Origin: Paracoccaceae bacterium
GTDB taxonomy: Bacteria; Pseudomonadota; Alphaproteobacteria; Rhodobacterales; Rhodobacteraceae
NCBI GenBank assembly: GCA_902525995.1
Contig: CABZJG010000002.1
Coordinates: 1 to 35,699, forward strand
Direction: 5' to 3'
Length of the DNA stretch: 35,699 nucleotides
Below the pieces are notes generated by a model, which saw only the letters and a program-made list of their open reading frames with translations, was not told the origin of the DNA and searched no databases. Made by a program: the position numbers and the translations under genes. Below, one piece after another: positions 17,759-26,443 of this stretch (the stretch's first letter is position 1; each line of letters begins with the position of its first letter).

Positions 17759-18175
17759 TCAAATAACTTTACCGCAACCACAGGGGCATTTTGATTCACG
17801 CGCGATGCGCTCTAATTTACGCACGGCAATAGCATCTGTGTTCTTTTTCGGCGGTGATGCACGTCTGCGCTGCTCAAGATCTGCCAGATATCTTTCCACG
17901 TCTTCTTTTATGAGCTCTGGAGTGACCAGATTTTTAGGTTTTGGCGGGAAAAAATATCCCCACATGACCGAAAACCAGTCCTCGTTATATGCGGCAATTC
18001 TGCGCAAAATCACCACGCCCGTCACCCATAAAACGATGCAGGGGGAAATGACCGTCAGCGCCATGGACGACACAGCAACAGGTAAAAGCATCACGATTGT
18101 GAGCGCACAAAAGGGCATTGGCTCGCAGCCCATAAGCATCGGTCGATCTGTTAGCGCCTTGATCACATACATCAC
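17759..18175 (-). CDS. VirB3/TrbD-like membrane protein, inverted relative to the operon
   Basis: LTDRPMLMGCEPMPFCALTIVMLLPVAVSSMALTVISPCIVLWVTGVVILRRIAAYNEDWFSVMWGYFF resembles the RP-x-x-G...two TM...D-x-F layout of VirB3/TrbD; Cys-rich tail KCPCGCGKVI. Confidence 0.55.
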   Translation of the reverse strand: MMYVIKALTDRPMLMGCEPMPFCALTIVMLLPVAVSSMALTVISPCIVLWVTGVVILRRIAAYNEDWFSVMWGYFFPPKPKNLVTPELIKEDVERYLADLEQRRRASPPKKNTDAIAVRKLERIARESKCPCGCGKVI

Positions 18176-18244
18176 CGTTATCCTTTTTAGTTGCAGCCCA
18201 AAAATAACGCACTGCCGCCTTCAAAACAAGAGGGCAATTGCGCC

Positions 18245-19144
18245 ATGACGGGTCTGCACAGCCAATTAAAAAAGCATAGCGGCGCACTTTTCGAGCTTCT
18301 GTTTGAAAGCGATGTGATCGAAATTCAGCTGGTTGAAACGGGTGATGTTTTTGTGGATCGCTTTGGCCGCGCCCCCTGCGCATCAGGGCGTTTGGATCGT
18401 CAAGAAGCAACCCGATTTTTGCGCTTTTGCGCATCGCACTCAACAACGGAATTCAACCAGGTTCTTTGCCCAATTATCTCAGGGCAGGTGCCGGGCACGC
18501 CGCACCGCATCGAAGGCCTTTTGCCCAAAACGGTCAAAGCTCCTATTTTTTCCATTCGCCGGCACCGCGAAGGCTCTTATGATCTATCGGAGTTTTCAAA
18601 CAGCCGCGAGATTGTGAAAACGATTGAAGCGGCCATACTTCAAAAATCCAATATTGTGATTGTTGGCGGCACCGGAAGCGGAAAAACGTCTTTGTGCAAT
18701 GCAGCGCTTGCGTTTTTAGCGCGCCAAAAACCCCAAACCCGCGTGATCGCAATCGAGGACACTCCGGAGCTTCAGCTTGAATTTGAGCGCGGCTCAAGCC
18801 TTTTGTCTACCGATCATGTGAGTTTGGACCGCTTGCTGGTGTCGTCCTTACGCCTTGCGCCAGATCGTATTGTGGTTGGAGAAATTAGAACGGGTCAGGT
18901 TTTAATGACCGCGCTGAAATCTTGGAACACGGGCCATCCGGGCGGGCTCACCACGCTCCATGCCAATAGCGCCGAGGACGCCTTTGCGCGTATGAAAGCG
19001 CTTGGTCTGGAAGTGGGCGGACTTGATTTAACACCGCTGATCACTGCGGCCGCCCTTGTCATCATTTACGTCGAAAGGGGCTCAGGAGCGCCTCAAATAA
19101 AGGACATTAAAACTTTAAAAGAAGGAGACGAACGACATGACTAA
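18245..19144 (+). CDS. trbB: TrbB/VirB11-family conjugation ATPase
   Basis: NIVIVGGTGSGKTSLCNAALAF; RVIAIEDTPELQ; LAPDRIVVGEIRTGQVLMTALKSWNTGHPGGLTTLHANSAEDA. Confidence 0.9.
   Translation: MTGLHSQLKKHSGALFELLFESDVIEIQLVETGDVFVDRFGRAPCASGRLDRQEATRFLRFCASHSTTEFNQVLCPIISGQVPGTPHRIEGLLPKTVKAPIFSIRRHREGSYDLSEFSNSREIVKTIEAAILQKSNIVIVGGTGSGKTSLCNAALAFLARQKPQTRVIAIEDTPELQLEFERGSSLLSTDHVSLDRLLVSSLRLAPDRIVVGEIRTGQVLMTALKSWNTGHPGGLTTLHANSAEDAFARMKALGLEVGGLDLTPLITAAALVIIYVERGSGAPQIKDIKTLKEGDERHD
19084..19143 (+). repeat. Imperfect direct repeat, copy A (3' end of trbB)
   Basis: aggagcgcctcaaataaaggacattaaaactttaaaagaaggagacgaacgacatgacta; matches copy B with about 6 mismatches and one 3-nt gap. Confidence 0.88.
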
Positions 19145-19577
19145 AGACATGTTCTTTGGGACACTTACAATAGTATATATAGTGGCGTTTGTAGCGTTGG
19201 GCTTAAACGATTTGCTGGCTTATCTGGATAATTCGGAGAAATTTCGCCCAACGTTTTTTAAGGCGGATTTTGGTATCGCGATTGCGTTAGGCCTAGGTTT
19301 TTTGGTGCGCTACATGGGAGCCAAAAAAAATCCATCAGCCCATGAGGATATAAAGACATTTTGGCCAATTTGTCTTGGGTTTTGTATTCTCTTTTTGGTG
19401 TTGAGAGTAACCGCTTATCTCATATCGGTTGATTTATTACCAGACACTTTGAAGATTTGGTTCCTATATTCTGTCTCATTCATTCTCTTGGGCCTGGCAA
19501 TTTTAGGGAGCATTTATGCGTTTGAATTAGCCGAAAGGGCGCAGAAGCGCCTCAAAACAAAGACAGCAAAACTTTAA
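19137..19577 (+). CDS. Hypothetical 4-TM membrane protein bracketed by the direct repeats
   Basis: Four hydrophobic segments; starts inside repeat A and ends inside repeat B. Confidence 0.7.
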   Translation: MTKDMFFGTLTIVYIVAFVALGLNDLLAYLDNSEKFRPTFFKADFGIAIALGLGFLVRYMGAKKNPSAHEDIKTFWPICLGFCILFLVLRVTAYLISVDLLPDTLKIWFLYSVSFILLGLAILGSIYAFELAERAQKRLKTKTAKL

Positions 19578-19599
19578 AAGAAGGAGAACGACATGACTA
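19543..19599 (+). repeat. Imperfect direct repeat, copy B (vestigial duplicate of the trbB 3' end before trbC)
   Basis: agaagcgcctcaaaacaaagacagcaaaactttaaaagaaggagaacgacatgacta; the trbB-equivalent frame still reads EAPQNKDSKTLKEGERHD*. Confidence 0.88.
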
Positions 19600-19931
19600 G
19601 ACAAATATTTTATGTGCTACTTGCGGCAAGCATACTCGCCCTGCCGCAAACGGCATTTGCGTCTATGAGTCAAGCAGATGCACTGCTGGGCGATACAAAC
19701 CCGTTTGAGGTTGTGTTTAAATTCATAACAGGGCCGTTGGCGATTTTCATCGCAGTTGCGGCCGTTGTGGTCTTTGGTGCGCAAATCATCTCCGGCAATG
19801 AAATGGGCGGCGTCATGCGCCGTTTGCCGCAGCTCCTCATCGGTGTGGCCTTTATTCTTGGCGCGGTGCGGCTAATCACGGTTTTGACGGGATCAACGGG
19901 CATGATTTTAACCACAATCGGCCCTTTTTAA
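19593..19931 (+). CDS. trbC: TrbC/VirB2-type conjugative pilin
   Basis: Signal peptide then two TMs: FKFITGPLAIFIAVAAVVVFGAQIISGNEMGGVMRRLPQLLIGVAFILGAVRLI. Confidence 0.88.
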   Translation: MTRQIFYVLLAASILALPQTAFASMSQADALLGDTNPFEVVFKFITGPLAIFIAVAAVVVFGAQIISGNEMGGVMRRLPQLLIGVAFILGAVRLITVLTGSTGMILTTIGPF

Positions 19932-19950
19932 CGTGGTAGGAGGTGCGCCT

Positions 19951-21036
19951 TTGAGACAGCTTTTTCAAACCATAATGGTATGTTTTGTTTTGGGCAAGCC
20001 CGTCTGGGCGCAAGACCTTGGCTCTGATTTGCCGTCAAACCCCAAAGATGTCATCCCAAGCGTTGCTGCCGAACCGAACGCAGGCAGCAGCACACAAGAC
20101 GGTGATCCTATTGAGCCGGCAGAGAGCGCCTCACTTGATAAGATCATCGAACATATCGCACGTGAGGTCACAGAGCAGATAAAATCCGATCTTGCGGCTT
20201 TAAATGCTTTAAATGCTTTAAATAAAGAGGCTGCTATAGAGGCAAAAGACCCCTCCCAAATCGACCTGACGATCAAAGCCGCCCGGCAAGTTTTGGACGA
20301 AACCTCACCTGTTTATCTCGGCAAGGCCGGGCGCATTGTTCAAACTTTTGGCCAGTCCATTCCGCGCCTCGTTTGCCGCGTAGGCCAGCACTGCATTATG
20401 GAGCTCGAGCCGGGAGAAATTGTCGCTGATACACCTGTGTTTTCGGACACAGCGCGGTGGGATGTCTCTTTGCGCATGCGCGATACAGGCCAAGAACAAA
20501 TATATGTATCCGTAAAGCCGCAGGCGGATGCGGCAGAAACAACACTGACGTTGATCACGGACAGGCGCGTCTATTCCGTTTTGCTGGTTCCCGATCTTTA
20601 TGCCCACACAATGATTATGAGCTTTAAGTACCCCGATAGTGAGCGCCGAGCGCTTGAAGCCCAAATTGAGGCGCAAAAAGCGGCTATTTCAGCGCAGGAA
20701 GAGGCCGAAAATACAACTAAGGCGCGCGCGCTGGAAGAAAGGGGCGTGCAGACGGCGCAGGGGCCGGTTCCTGCTGAAGAGCTTGATTTTAAGTACCGTG
20801 TGGTCTCGGGCAAGGCCGCGTTCAAACCCGTGCGCATTTATACCGACGGGATTAAAACCTATATCGAGTTGCCGGGAAAATATCGCGGTGAATATCCTGT
20901 TGTGGTGGTCAGCAACCCCGCAAATCGAAAATCAATCAACCTTGTTTACAAATTCCCTCTCATCATCGTCGACCGTAAGTTGGGAGATTTTCAACTCAAA
21001 ACGCCGGCGCGCAGTTTAAAAATCAAAAAAGGGTAA
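19951..21036 (+). CDS. trbG: TrbG/VirB9-family outer-membrane complex protein
   Basis: ARQVLDETSPVYLGKAGRIVQTFGQSIPRLVCRVGQHCIMELEPGEIV...TRWDVSLR-like block; C-terminal FKYRVVSGKAAFKPVRIYTDGIKTYIELP. TTG at 19951 behind AGGAGGTG preferred over GTG at 19933. Confidence 0.85.
   Translation: MRQLFQTIMVCFVLGKPVWAQDLGSDLPSNPKDVIPSVAAEPNAGSSTQDGDPIEPAESASLDKIIEHIAREVTEQIKSDLAALNALNALNKEAAIEAKDPSQIDLTIKAARQVLDETSPVYLGKAGRIVQTFGQSIPRLVCRVGQHCIMELEPGEIVADTPVFSDTARWDVSLRMRDTGQEQIYVSVKPQADAAETTLTLITDRRVYSVLLVPDLYAHTMIMSFKYPDSERRALEAQIEAQKAAISAQEEAENTTKARALEERGVQTAQGPVPAEELDFKYRVVSGKAAFKPVRIYTDGIKTYIELPGKYRGEYPVVVVSNPANRKSINLVYKFPLIIVDRKLGDFQLKTPARSLKIKKG
20197..20223 (+). repeat. Three perfect copies of a 9-bp tandem repeat (gctttaaat)
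   Basis: In-frame within trbG; encodes ALNALNALN. Confidence 0.9.
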
Positions 21037-21040
21037 GCAG

Positions 21041-21484
21041 ATGCTTGGAAAAATCTCGACTTTGCTATGTGCACTGATGCTTGCTGGATGCGCTGGTTTG
21101 AGTGAATTTTCAGGGTTTGATAATAGCGCTGCGCGTATCACACCCGCGCAAGAATGTGCCGTCGGCTATGATCTTTCCAAACAGATTTTCAAGCACATTA
21201 ATATCAAAGACACTGTCTTGAAGTCGCCCGATAGCAAAACCTCGCACTGCGAATTTTATATGACCAAATACCTGCGCGCCGCAGGCTACCGGATTGACGA
21301 CACACAAGACAGCAAACCTATGAAGGTCGTGATTGCGCGCGACGGGCCATCCATCACCGCTTTTGCAAATATCACCACTGGCCTGCGCATTACGCGCTCT
21401 TATTCACTAACGCCCGCCGGCGTTCTTCCGCTCGGACCGCCTACAATTGCCGCCCTGCCTACCCCGCAAGGGGATCTGCCATGA
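21041..21484 (+). CDS. trbH: TrbH-like lipoprotein
   Basis: Lipobox LMLAGCAG; position between trbG and trbE; LRAAGYRIDDTQ. Confidence 0.7.
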   Translation: MLGKISTLLCALMLAGCAGLSEFSGFDNSAARITPAQECAVGYDLSKQIFKHINIKDTVLKSPDSKTSHCEFYMTKYLRAAGYRIDDTQDSKPMKVVIARDGPSITAFANITTGLRITRSYSLTPAGVLPLGPPTIAALPTPQGDLP

Positions 21485-23859
21485 CAAAATTTAAAAACGT
21501 CGCTGATTATCTCAATTATAGCCATATGGCCGCCCCCGGCGTTGTTGTGGGCAAGGATAAAAGCTTAATGGCGGCCTGGGCGCTGAAAGGTTTTGATTGT
21601 GAAAGCATGTCTGGCGAGGAAATCGATGCGCGTTTGGACAGGCTTGCCGTGGGACTTTCGCGCATGAGCGACGGCGATGGAATTTGGATCTCTCTTGAGC
21701 GGCGTAAAGTAAAGAGGGTTTTATGCGAGCAGAGCGCCAATGCGCAACTTGGGGCGATCCTGCGCGCTGAAAATGCTGCACTCTCAGAGAGGGAAGAGGC
21801 CTATGAGAACCACCTATCGCTGGCGCTGCAATCGCATTTTACATCTCATGAGAAACGCAGCGCGGTGCTTGAAGAGTTTGAAAGCCGCCGGCAAACAATT
21901 GAAAATATTTTCAGCGCAGCCTTTGAAATGCGCCGCCTTGGGGAAATGAACACAGAAGGATCGCTTGTTAGCGACGAGTTTGTGAGTTTGCTGTGTAGTA
22001 TGGCCACAGGACGGCCCATGCCGCATTTTACAAACGCAGAGCGTCCGCTTATCGAGCTCAGCCCACATATAGCGCGCTCTTTTGCCCAAGACAATTTCAC
22101 AGCTTTACCGATCATTGATGGTGTGGGCGTTGCGATTGCAACGCTCTGGGGCTTTCCACGCAGCGAGTTGGATACGCGATTTTTACGCGATTTGGAATCG
22201 CTGCCCTTGGCCTATCGCTGGACATCCCGTTTCATAAAAATGGACAGCCAGGCGACAAAGAAAAAGGTCACGCAAATTGGGCGCCGCTGGAAACAATCAG
22301 GCACCAATATGGCGCATCAGGTGATGACGGGCGAGCAAAGTCCCATGGAAGCCTCCTCTCAAGTTGCGATCAATGAGCTTGAACTTATCAACATGGCCAT
22401 GGTGCGCGAGGGCGCGGTTTTCGGGCGTTTTACATCTGTTTTAACGGCCGCTTATGACAAAGAAGGGCTTGCGGGCGACAGCAATGAGGCTCGTGTAACC
22501 GAAGTGTGGCGCGTCTTTGAACAAGCCGCAATGGAATGTGAGCTTGATATTCGGCTGGAATGCGAAAAAGCGTTTGATGCCTTTTTAGGATCGCTGCCTG
22601 GCCATCTCAATGACAGCTGCCGCCCTCTGATCTTATCTGCAAATGCGGCTTTTGCACTGATGCCGCTGCAAACCACATGGCCAGGCGAAAAAAACGCACC
22701 ATGCCCCCCGCCCTTTTTCCCCAGCGATGCCCCACCCCTTTTAGAAGGAATGAGCATTACCGGTGAGCCGTTTTCCTTCAACATTCATTGGAAAGATGTT
22801 GGCCATACGTTAATTTTAGGCCCAAGTACGGCGGGTAAATCTGTTCTTTTAAGTGCCATTGCAGCGCATTTTCTTCGCTATGACGACGCGCAGGTCTTTT
22901 TCTTCGACAAATTACGCTCCTCTTTCTATACTGCACTGGCGTTTGGCGGACAGGTCTTTGAGTTTGGGGCCGATCATTCAACGGGCGTCGCGCCGCTACA
23001 GCAGGTCGCCGAACTGGGAGAAGAATGGACGACCGCATGGCTGTGCGAAATGTTGCGCCTTCATAATATCCCCGTCACAGCTCAAATAGAAGCAGACATT
23101 GCAGCGTGCCTCAAAGGCGCAGGTCATGACGACTTTGGGTTCGAAGATCTGGTCAGTTATGCGCTCCCTTCGGACGCTAAGGCGGTGTTTGAAAAATTTG
23201 TGGCCCATCCGATGCTGGACAACGCTGCCGCGCAAATTGGACAGAGCCCTTTTACAGTTTTTGAAAGCCATGAGCTGTTCAAGCTTGATGAAAAGCTGGC
23301 AGTTCTATTGCTCGATTACCTGTTTCAGCATGTGGAAAAACAGCTCGAAAGCGGGCGTCCAACCATCATTGTCATTGATGAAGCCCATGCGTTTCTGCGC
23401 CATACCATTTTTGAAGATCGCATACGAACCTGGCTGAAAGAGGGCCGCAAACAAAACGCCTCTTTAATACTGGCGACGCAAGAACTCACCGATGTGGCCG
23501 AGAGCAAGATTGCGCCCACTATTCAAGAGAACATCCGCACGAAAATATATTTGCCAAATGATGCTGCGCGATCCGTGGAAACGGCCGATAAATATCGCCG
23601 TATTGGACTGTCTGAAGCGCAAATCGCCATTATCAAAACGATGACGTCTAAGAAACATTATCTGGTCACGAAACCGGCCGATGGAATGGGGCGCGACACC
23701 AACTCTCACGGGCGCGTTGTCGATTTTGGGTTTTCACAAACGGCGCTGGCGCTCTTTGGCCAAACATCTGCGCAAGACAGCCTAAGGGCAGAGCAAATAC
23801 ATAAGAAAAACCCTCAATTTTGGTTGGATGATTTAACCCAAAAAGGAGCCGCCCCATGA
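21481..23859 (+). CDS. trbE: TrbE/VirB4-family conjugation ATPase
   Basis: HTLILGPSTAGKSVLLSAIAAHFLRY; PTIIVIDEAHAFLRH; LKEGRKQNASLILATQELTDVAESKIAPTIQENIRTKIYLPN. Confidence 0.92.
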   Translation: MTKFKNVADYLNYSHMAAPGVVVGKDKSLMAAWALKGFDCESMSGEEIDARLDRLAVGLSRMSDGDGIWISLERRKVKRVLCEQSANAQLGAILRAENAALSEREEAYENHLSLALQSHFTSHEKRSAVLEEFESRRQTIENIFSAAFEMRRLGEMNTEGSLVSDEFVSLLCSMATGRPMPHFTNAERPLIELSPHIARSFAQDNFTALPIIDGVGVAIATLWGFPRSELDTRFLRDLESLPLAYRWTSRFIKMDSQATKKKVTQIGRRWKQSGTNMAHQVMTGEQSPMEASSQVAINELELINMAMVREGAVFGRFTSVLTAAYDKEGLAGDSNEARVTEVWRVFEQAAMECELDIRLECEKAFDAFLGSLPGHLNDSCRPLILSANAAFALMPLQTTWPGEKNAPCPPPFFPSDAPPLLEGMSITGEPFSFNIHWKDVGHTLILGPSTAGKSVLLSAIAAHFLRYDDAQVFFFDKLRSSFYTALAFGGQVFEFGADHSTGVAPLQQVAELGEEWTTAWLCEMLRLHNIPVTAQIEADIAACLKGAGHDDFGFEDLVSYALPSDAKAVFEKFVAHPMLDNAAAQIGQSPFTVFESHELFKLDEKLAVLLLDYLFQHVEKQLESGRPTIIVIDEAHAFLRHTIFEDRIRTWLKEGRKQNASLILATQELTDVAESKIAPTIQENIRTKIYLPNDAARSVETADKYRRIGLSEAQIAIIKTMTSKKHYLVTKPADGMGRDTNSHGRVVDFGFSQTALALFGQTSAQDSLRAEQIHKKNPQFWLDDLTQKGAAP

Positions 23860-24674
23860 AACGAATGCAACACTTAATCTGTGCGTTTTATCTGACGACC
23901 GGGCTTTCAAGCCCGTCCCACGCGGGGCCCGCAACGGGTGCGGCCACAGAATGGACGCAGCTTGCAAACCTTGGGGAATTGGGCGCCCTGGTCTCAACAG
24001 AAACGCAATCGCTTAACACCTTGGCCGAAATGCTTGGCGCGGAATTCGAGCAAATCAGAACATTGAATGAAACCTATCAAACAATGCTGCAAAACACGGC
24101 CCGCGTTGACGAAAGTTTCAAGCGAGATGCGGCCCGTTCTATTTTGGATATGGCCGCAGTGCTACGGCAATCCAGCGCGCTTGTGGCAAAGGGTAAAAAT
24201 CTGGATCAATTTCTGCGCTCGGGAAACATCACTGATCCTCTTTACGATGATGCGCCGCTGGAGCGTGCCCAAATCAGTGAACGATATGACAGATGGGCAG
24301 GCCAATGGAATAGCTCTCTTAGCTCTTCTTTGAGCAAAGCAGGTCTGACGATCAAAGATGTCGAGCAGGAGGCCGATTTGCTTTCGGCCATTCAAAGCAG
24401 GGTAGGCAATGAGGACGGGCAGCTGAAGGCCTTGCAGATTTCCAATGAGCTCAGCAGCTCGCTCGCCACCCAGATGATGGATCTCAGAAGCCTCACAGCA
24501 TTGCAGGTCGAGCAGAACGGCGTGGCATGGGGCCGTGTTTTGTCCGAGCAGGACGAAGCCGAGGCCAAAGCCCGCGCTTTTGAAATTCAAAGGAATCAAG
24601 AGCTCAAACGTCTGGAGCAAGAGATGAAGAATGCGCGCGGCATCAACGAAATCTTGGGCATTGGAGGAAAGTGA
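23856..24674 (+). CDS. trbJ: TrbJ/VirB5-family protein
   Basis: Signal peptide; ATEWTQLANLGELGALVSTETQSLNTLAEMLGAEFEQIRTLNETYQTML coiled-coil layout; follows trbE. Confidence 0.82.
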   Translation: MKRMQHLICAFYLTTGLSSPSHAGPATGAATEWTQLANLGELGALVSTETQSLNTLAEMLGAEFEQIRTLNETYQTMLQNTARVDESFKRDAARSILDMAAVLRQSSALVAKGKNLDQFLRSGNITDPLYDDAPLERAQISERYDRWAGQWNSSLSSSLSKAGLTIKDVEQEADLLSAIQSRVGNEDGQLKALQISNELSSSLATQMMDLRSLTALQVEQNGVAWGRVLSEQDEAEAKARAFEIQRNQELKRLEQEMKNARGINEILGIGGK

Positions 24675-25771
24675 TGCGGGTTTTTTGGTTTGTTGTTTTA
24701 GTAATCCTCATGGCTAATCCCACCGCTGCCCAAGAGGTTGCGCCGGCCTCTGGAGGCGATGAGATTGTCGAAAACTTAAAGCAGGCCATAGATGGTATGG
24801 GCGGGCGCATAGCGCCTTACGCCATTTGGTTCCTAACCAGCCTGTTTGTTATCGATATTATCATTACGTTCGGCCGCGCCACGCTTCAAGGCACGGGTTT
24901 GGGGGAGACCTTGAACCGGTTTATTATACGTTTGCTGATTATTACGCTGGCTATATTTTTCATCAACAGTGTCTCGCAATTTGTCGAGATGTTCATCAAT
25001 GCCGCCATACGGCTCGGCTCCGAAGCCTCCGATCAAAAGGAAATATCAGATATAGCCGTATCGACAATTGTGAACGAAGCGTTGGCTTTTGCCCGTGACG
25101 TCATGGGCCTTATGGACTGGAAGCAGATCGGTACAGCTATCATCTTGGGAATTGTTATAATCATCGGCTTAATTATTGGGGCCGTGATCGCTGCGCTCGT
25201 TATTCTGGCCTATGCGGAGATGTATTTTGTCGCCTTCATGGGCGTTTTTGTTCTGGGCTTTGCGGGCCTGTCCAGCACAACGGGCGCTGCGATCACCTAC
25301 GTTAAAACTCTGATCGGGCAGGCTTTGAAACTGATGGCGCTGCTTGTGACCTATGCGTTCATGAGCCAATTGACGACCGGGCTTGCCGGGCCGGACGGGG
25401 TAACTTTTGATCAGGCTCTTTCAATGCTGATGGTGCAGGTCATTACGCTGGTGCTTGTGGCCACACTTCCCGGATCACTGCAACAGCTGGCCGGCGGGCT
25501 TGGTTCATCAGGATCCTTTGAAATGACCGCCCGCATGGGCGCCAAAACCGGGCTGACAGCGAGCGCGGCAGCAGCTGGTGCAGCAGGCGCAGCATCATTA
25601 GGTGGAATAGGGGGGGGTCTGCTGGGCGGTGGGAAGGGCCTATTGGATGCCCTTCAGGCTGGCGGCGGTGCCGATCAGGCTCTCAAAGGTCTTGGCAAAG
25701 GTCTTGGCAAAGGCGTAGCGCCCGGTGTGAGAACCGGTCTTAAATACCTCAATAAAGCAAGAGGCAAGTAA
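24671..25771 (+). CDS. trbL: TrbL/VirB6-family polytopic membrane protein
   Basis: Signal peptide, multiple TM segments, Gly/Ala-rich C-terminus; follows trbJ. Confidence 0.85.
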   Translation: MMRVFWFVVLVILMANPTAAQEVAPASGGDEIVENLKQAIDGMGGRIAPYAIWFLTSLFVIDIIITFGRATLQGTGLGETLNRFIIRLLIITLAIFFINSVSQFVEMFINAAIRLGSEASDQKEISDIAVSTIVNEALAFARDVMGLMDWKQIGTAIILGIVIIIGLIIGAVIAALVILAYAEMYFVAFMGVFVLGFAGLSSTTGAAITYVKTLIGQALKLMALLVTYAFMSQLTTGLAGPDGVTFDQALSMLMVQVITLVLVATLPGSLQQLAGGLGSSGSFEMTARMGAKTGLTASAAAAGAAGAASLGGIGGGLLGGGKGLLDALQAGGGADQALKGLGKGLGKGVAPGVRTGLKYLNKARGK

Positions 25772-25786
25772 CGGGATGGATCTCTT

Positions 25787-26443
25787 GTGAGCAATCAGGA
25801 TTTCAATAGTTTTATAGACGGTTTGGAAAAAGACCGGCGATCCTTTGTCATCAGCTGGTGGATATTCATCGTTTCGGCTGTGATATTTTCCATCACAACG
25901 CTTTGGCTGGCGTTGGATGTGACCTGGCAAAAGGCCGACAATCACGTTCTCGCATTAGACCCGGCAGGGCGCGTGGTTCTGGCGCCCAAAGCAGACAGGC
26001 TGAGCGACTGGCCAGATCAGGCGTTTGAGCGCTTTGTCATTAATTATATCGAGCTGATGCGCCGGATTGATGCTGATCACGATATTTTGCTCTCTGACAT
26101 TAGCCGCCTGAGTGCTTTGACGCCAAGTGGATCTCCCGCCCGTCAAAAACTGCGCGAGCAAGGCGCAGGCGGTGCAAGATCCCAACTGCACGGCACATCC
26201 ACCCGCAGCGTGAAAATCGAGCGCGTTGAAAAGCAAAGCGAAACGGTCTGGCTTGTGGTCTGGAATGAACAAACAAAAGATTATGGCAGCGGCAGAGTGT
26301 CGGAGGCGCATCGCTATCAGGCCAGCCTTCTGCTCCGCACCGGCCCTATTGGGAGCGCAAGCGCTTTGCAGCTCAACCCGATGGGTGTTTTTGTTCATGA
26401 TTTCGATATTCAAAGATTAATAGAGGCGAGCGGCAGTGGATAA
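25787..26443 (+). CDS. VirB8/TrbF-like protein, copy 1 (GTG start)
   Basis: One N-terminal TM (VISWWIFIVSAVIFSITTLWLALDV) then a ~170 aa periplasmic domain; ends NPMGVFVHDFDIQRL like copy 2 (NPLGLVVRDWTQTYL). Confidence 0.7.
   Translation: MSNQDFNSFIDGLEKDRRSFVISWWIFIVSAVIFSITTLWLALDVTWQKADNHVLALDPAGRVVLAPKADRLSDWPDQAFERFVINYIELMRRIDADHDILLSDISRLSALTPSGSPARQKLREQGAGGARSQLHGTSTRSVKIERVEKQSETVWLVVWNEQTKDYGSGRVSEAHRYQASLLLRTGPIGSASALQLNPMGVFVHDFDIQRLIEASGSG

Noticed and set aside
25640-25772. 12-bp tandem repeat (ggtcttggcaaa x2) at the end of trbL
   Set aside because: Only two copies in a Gly/Lys-rich low-complexity tail; unremarkable for TrbL.
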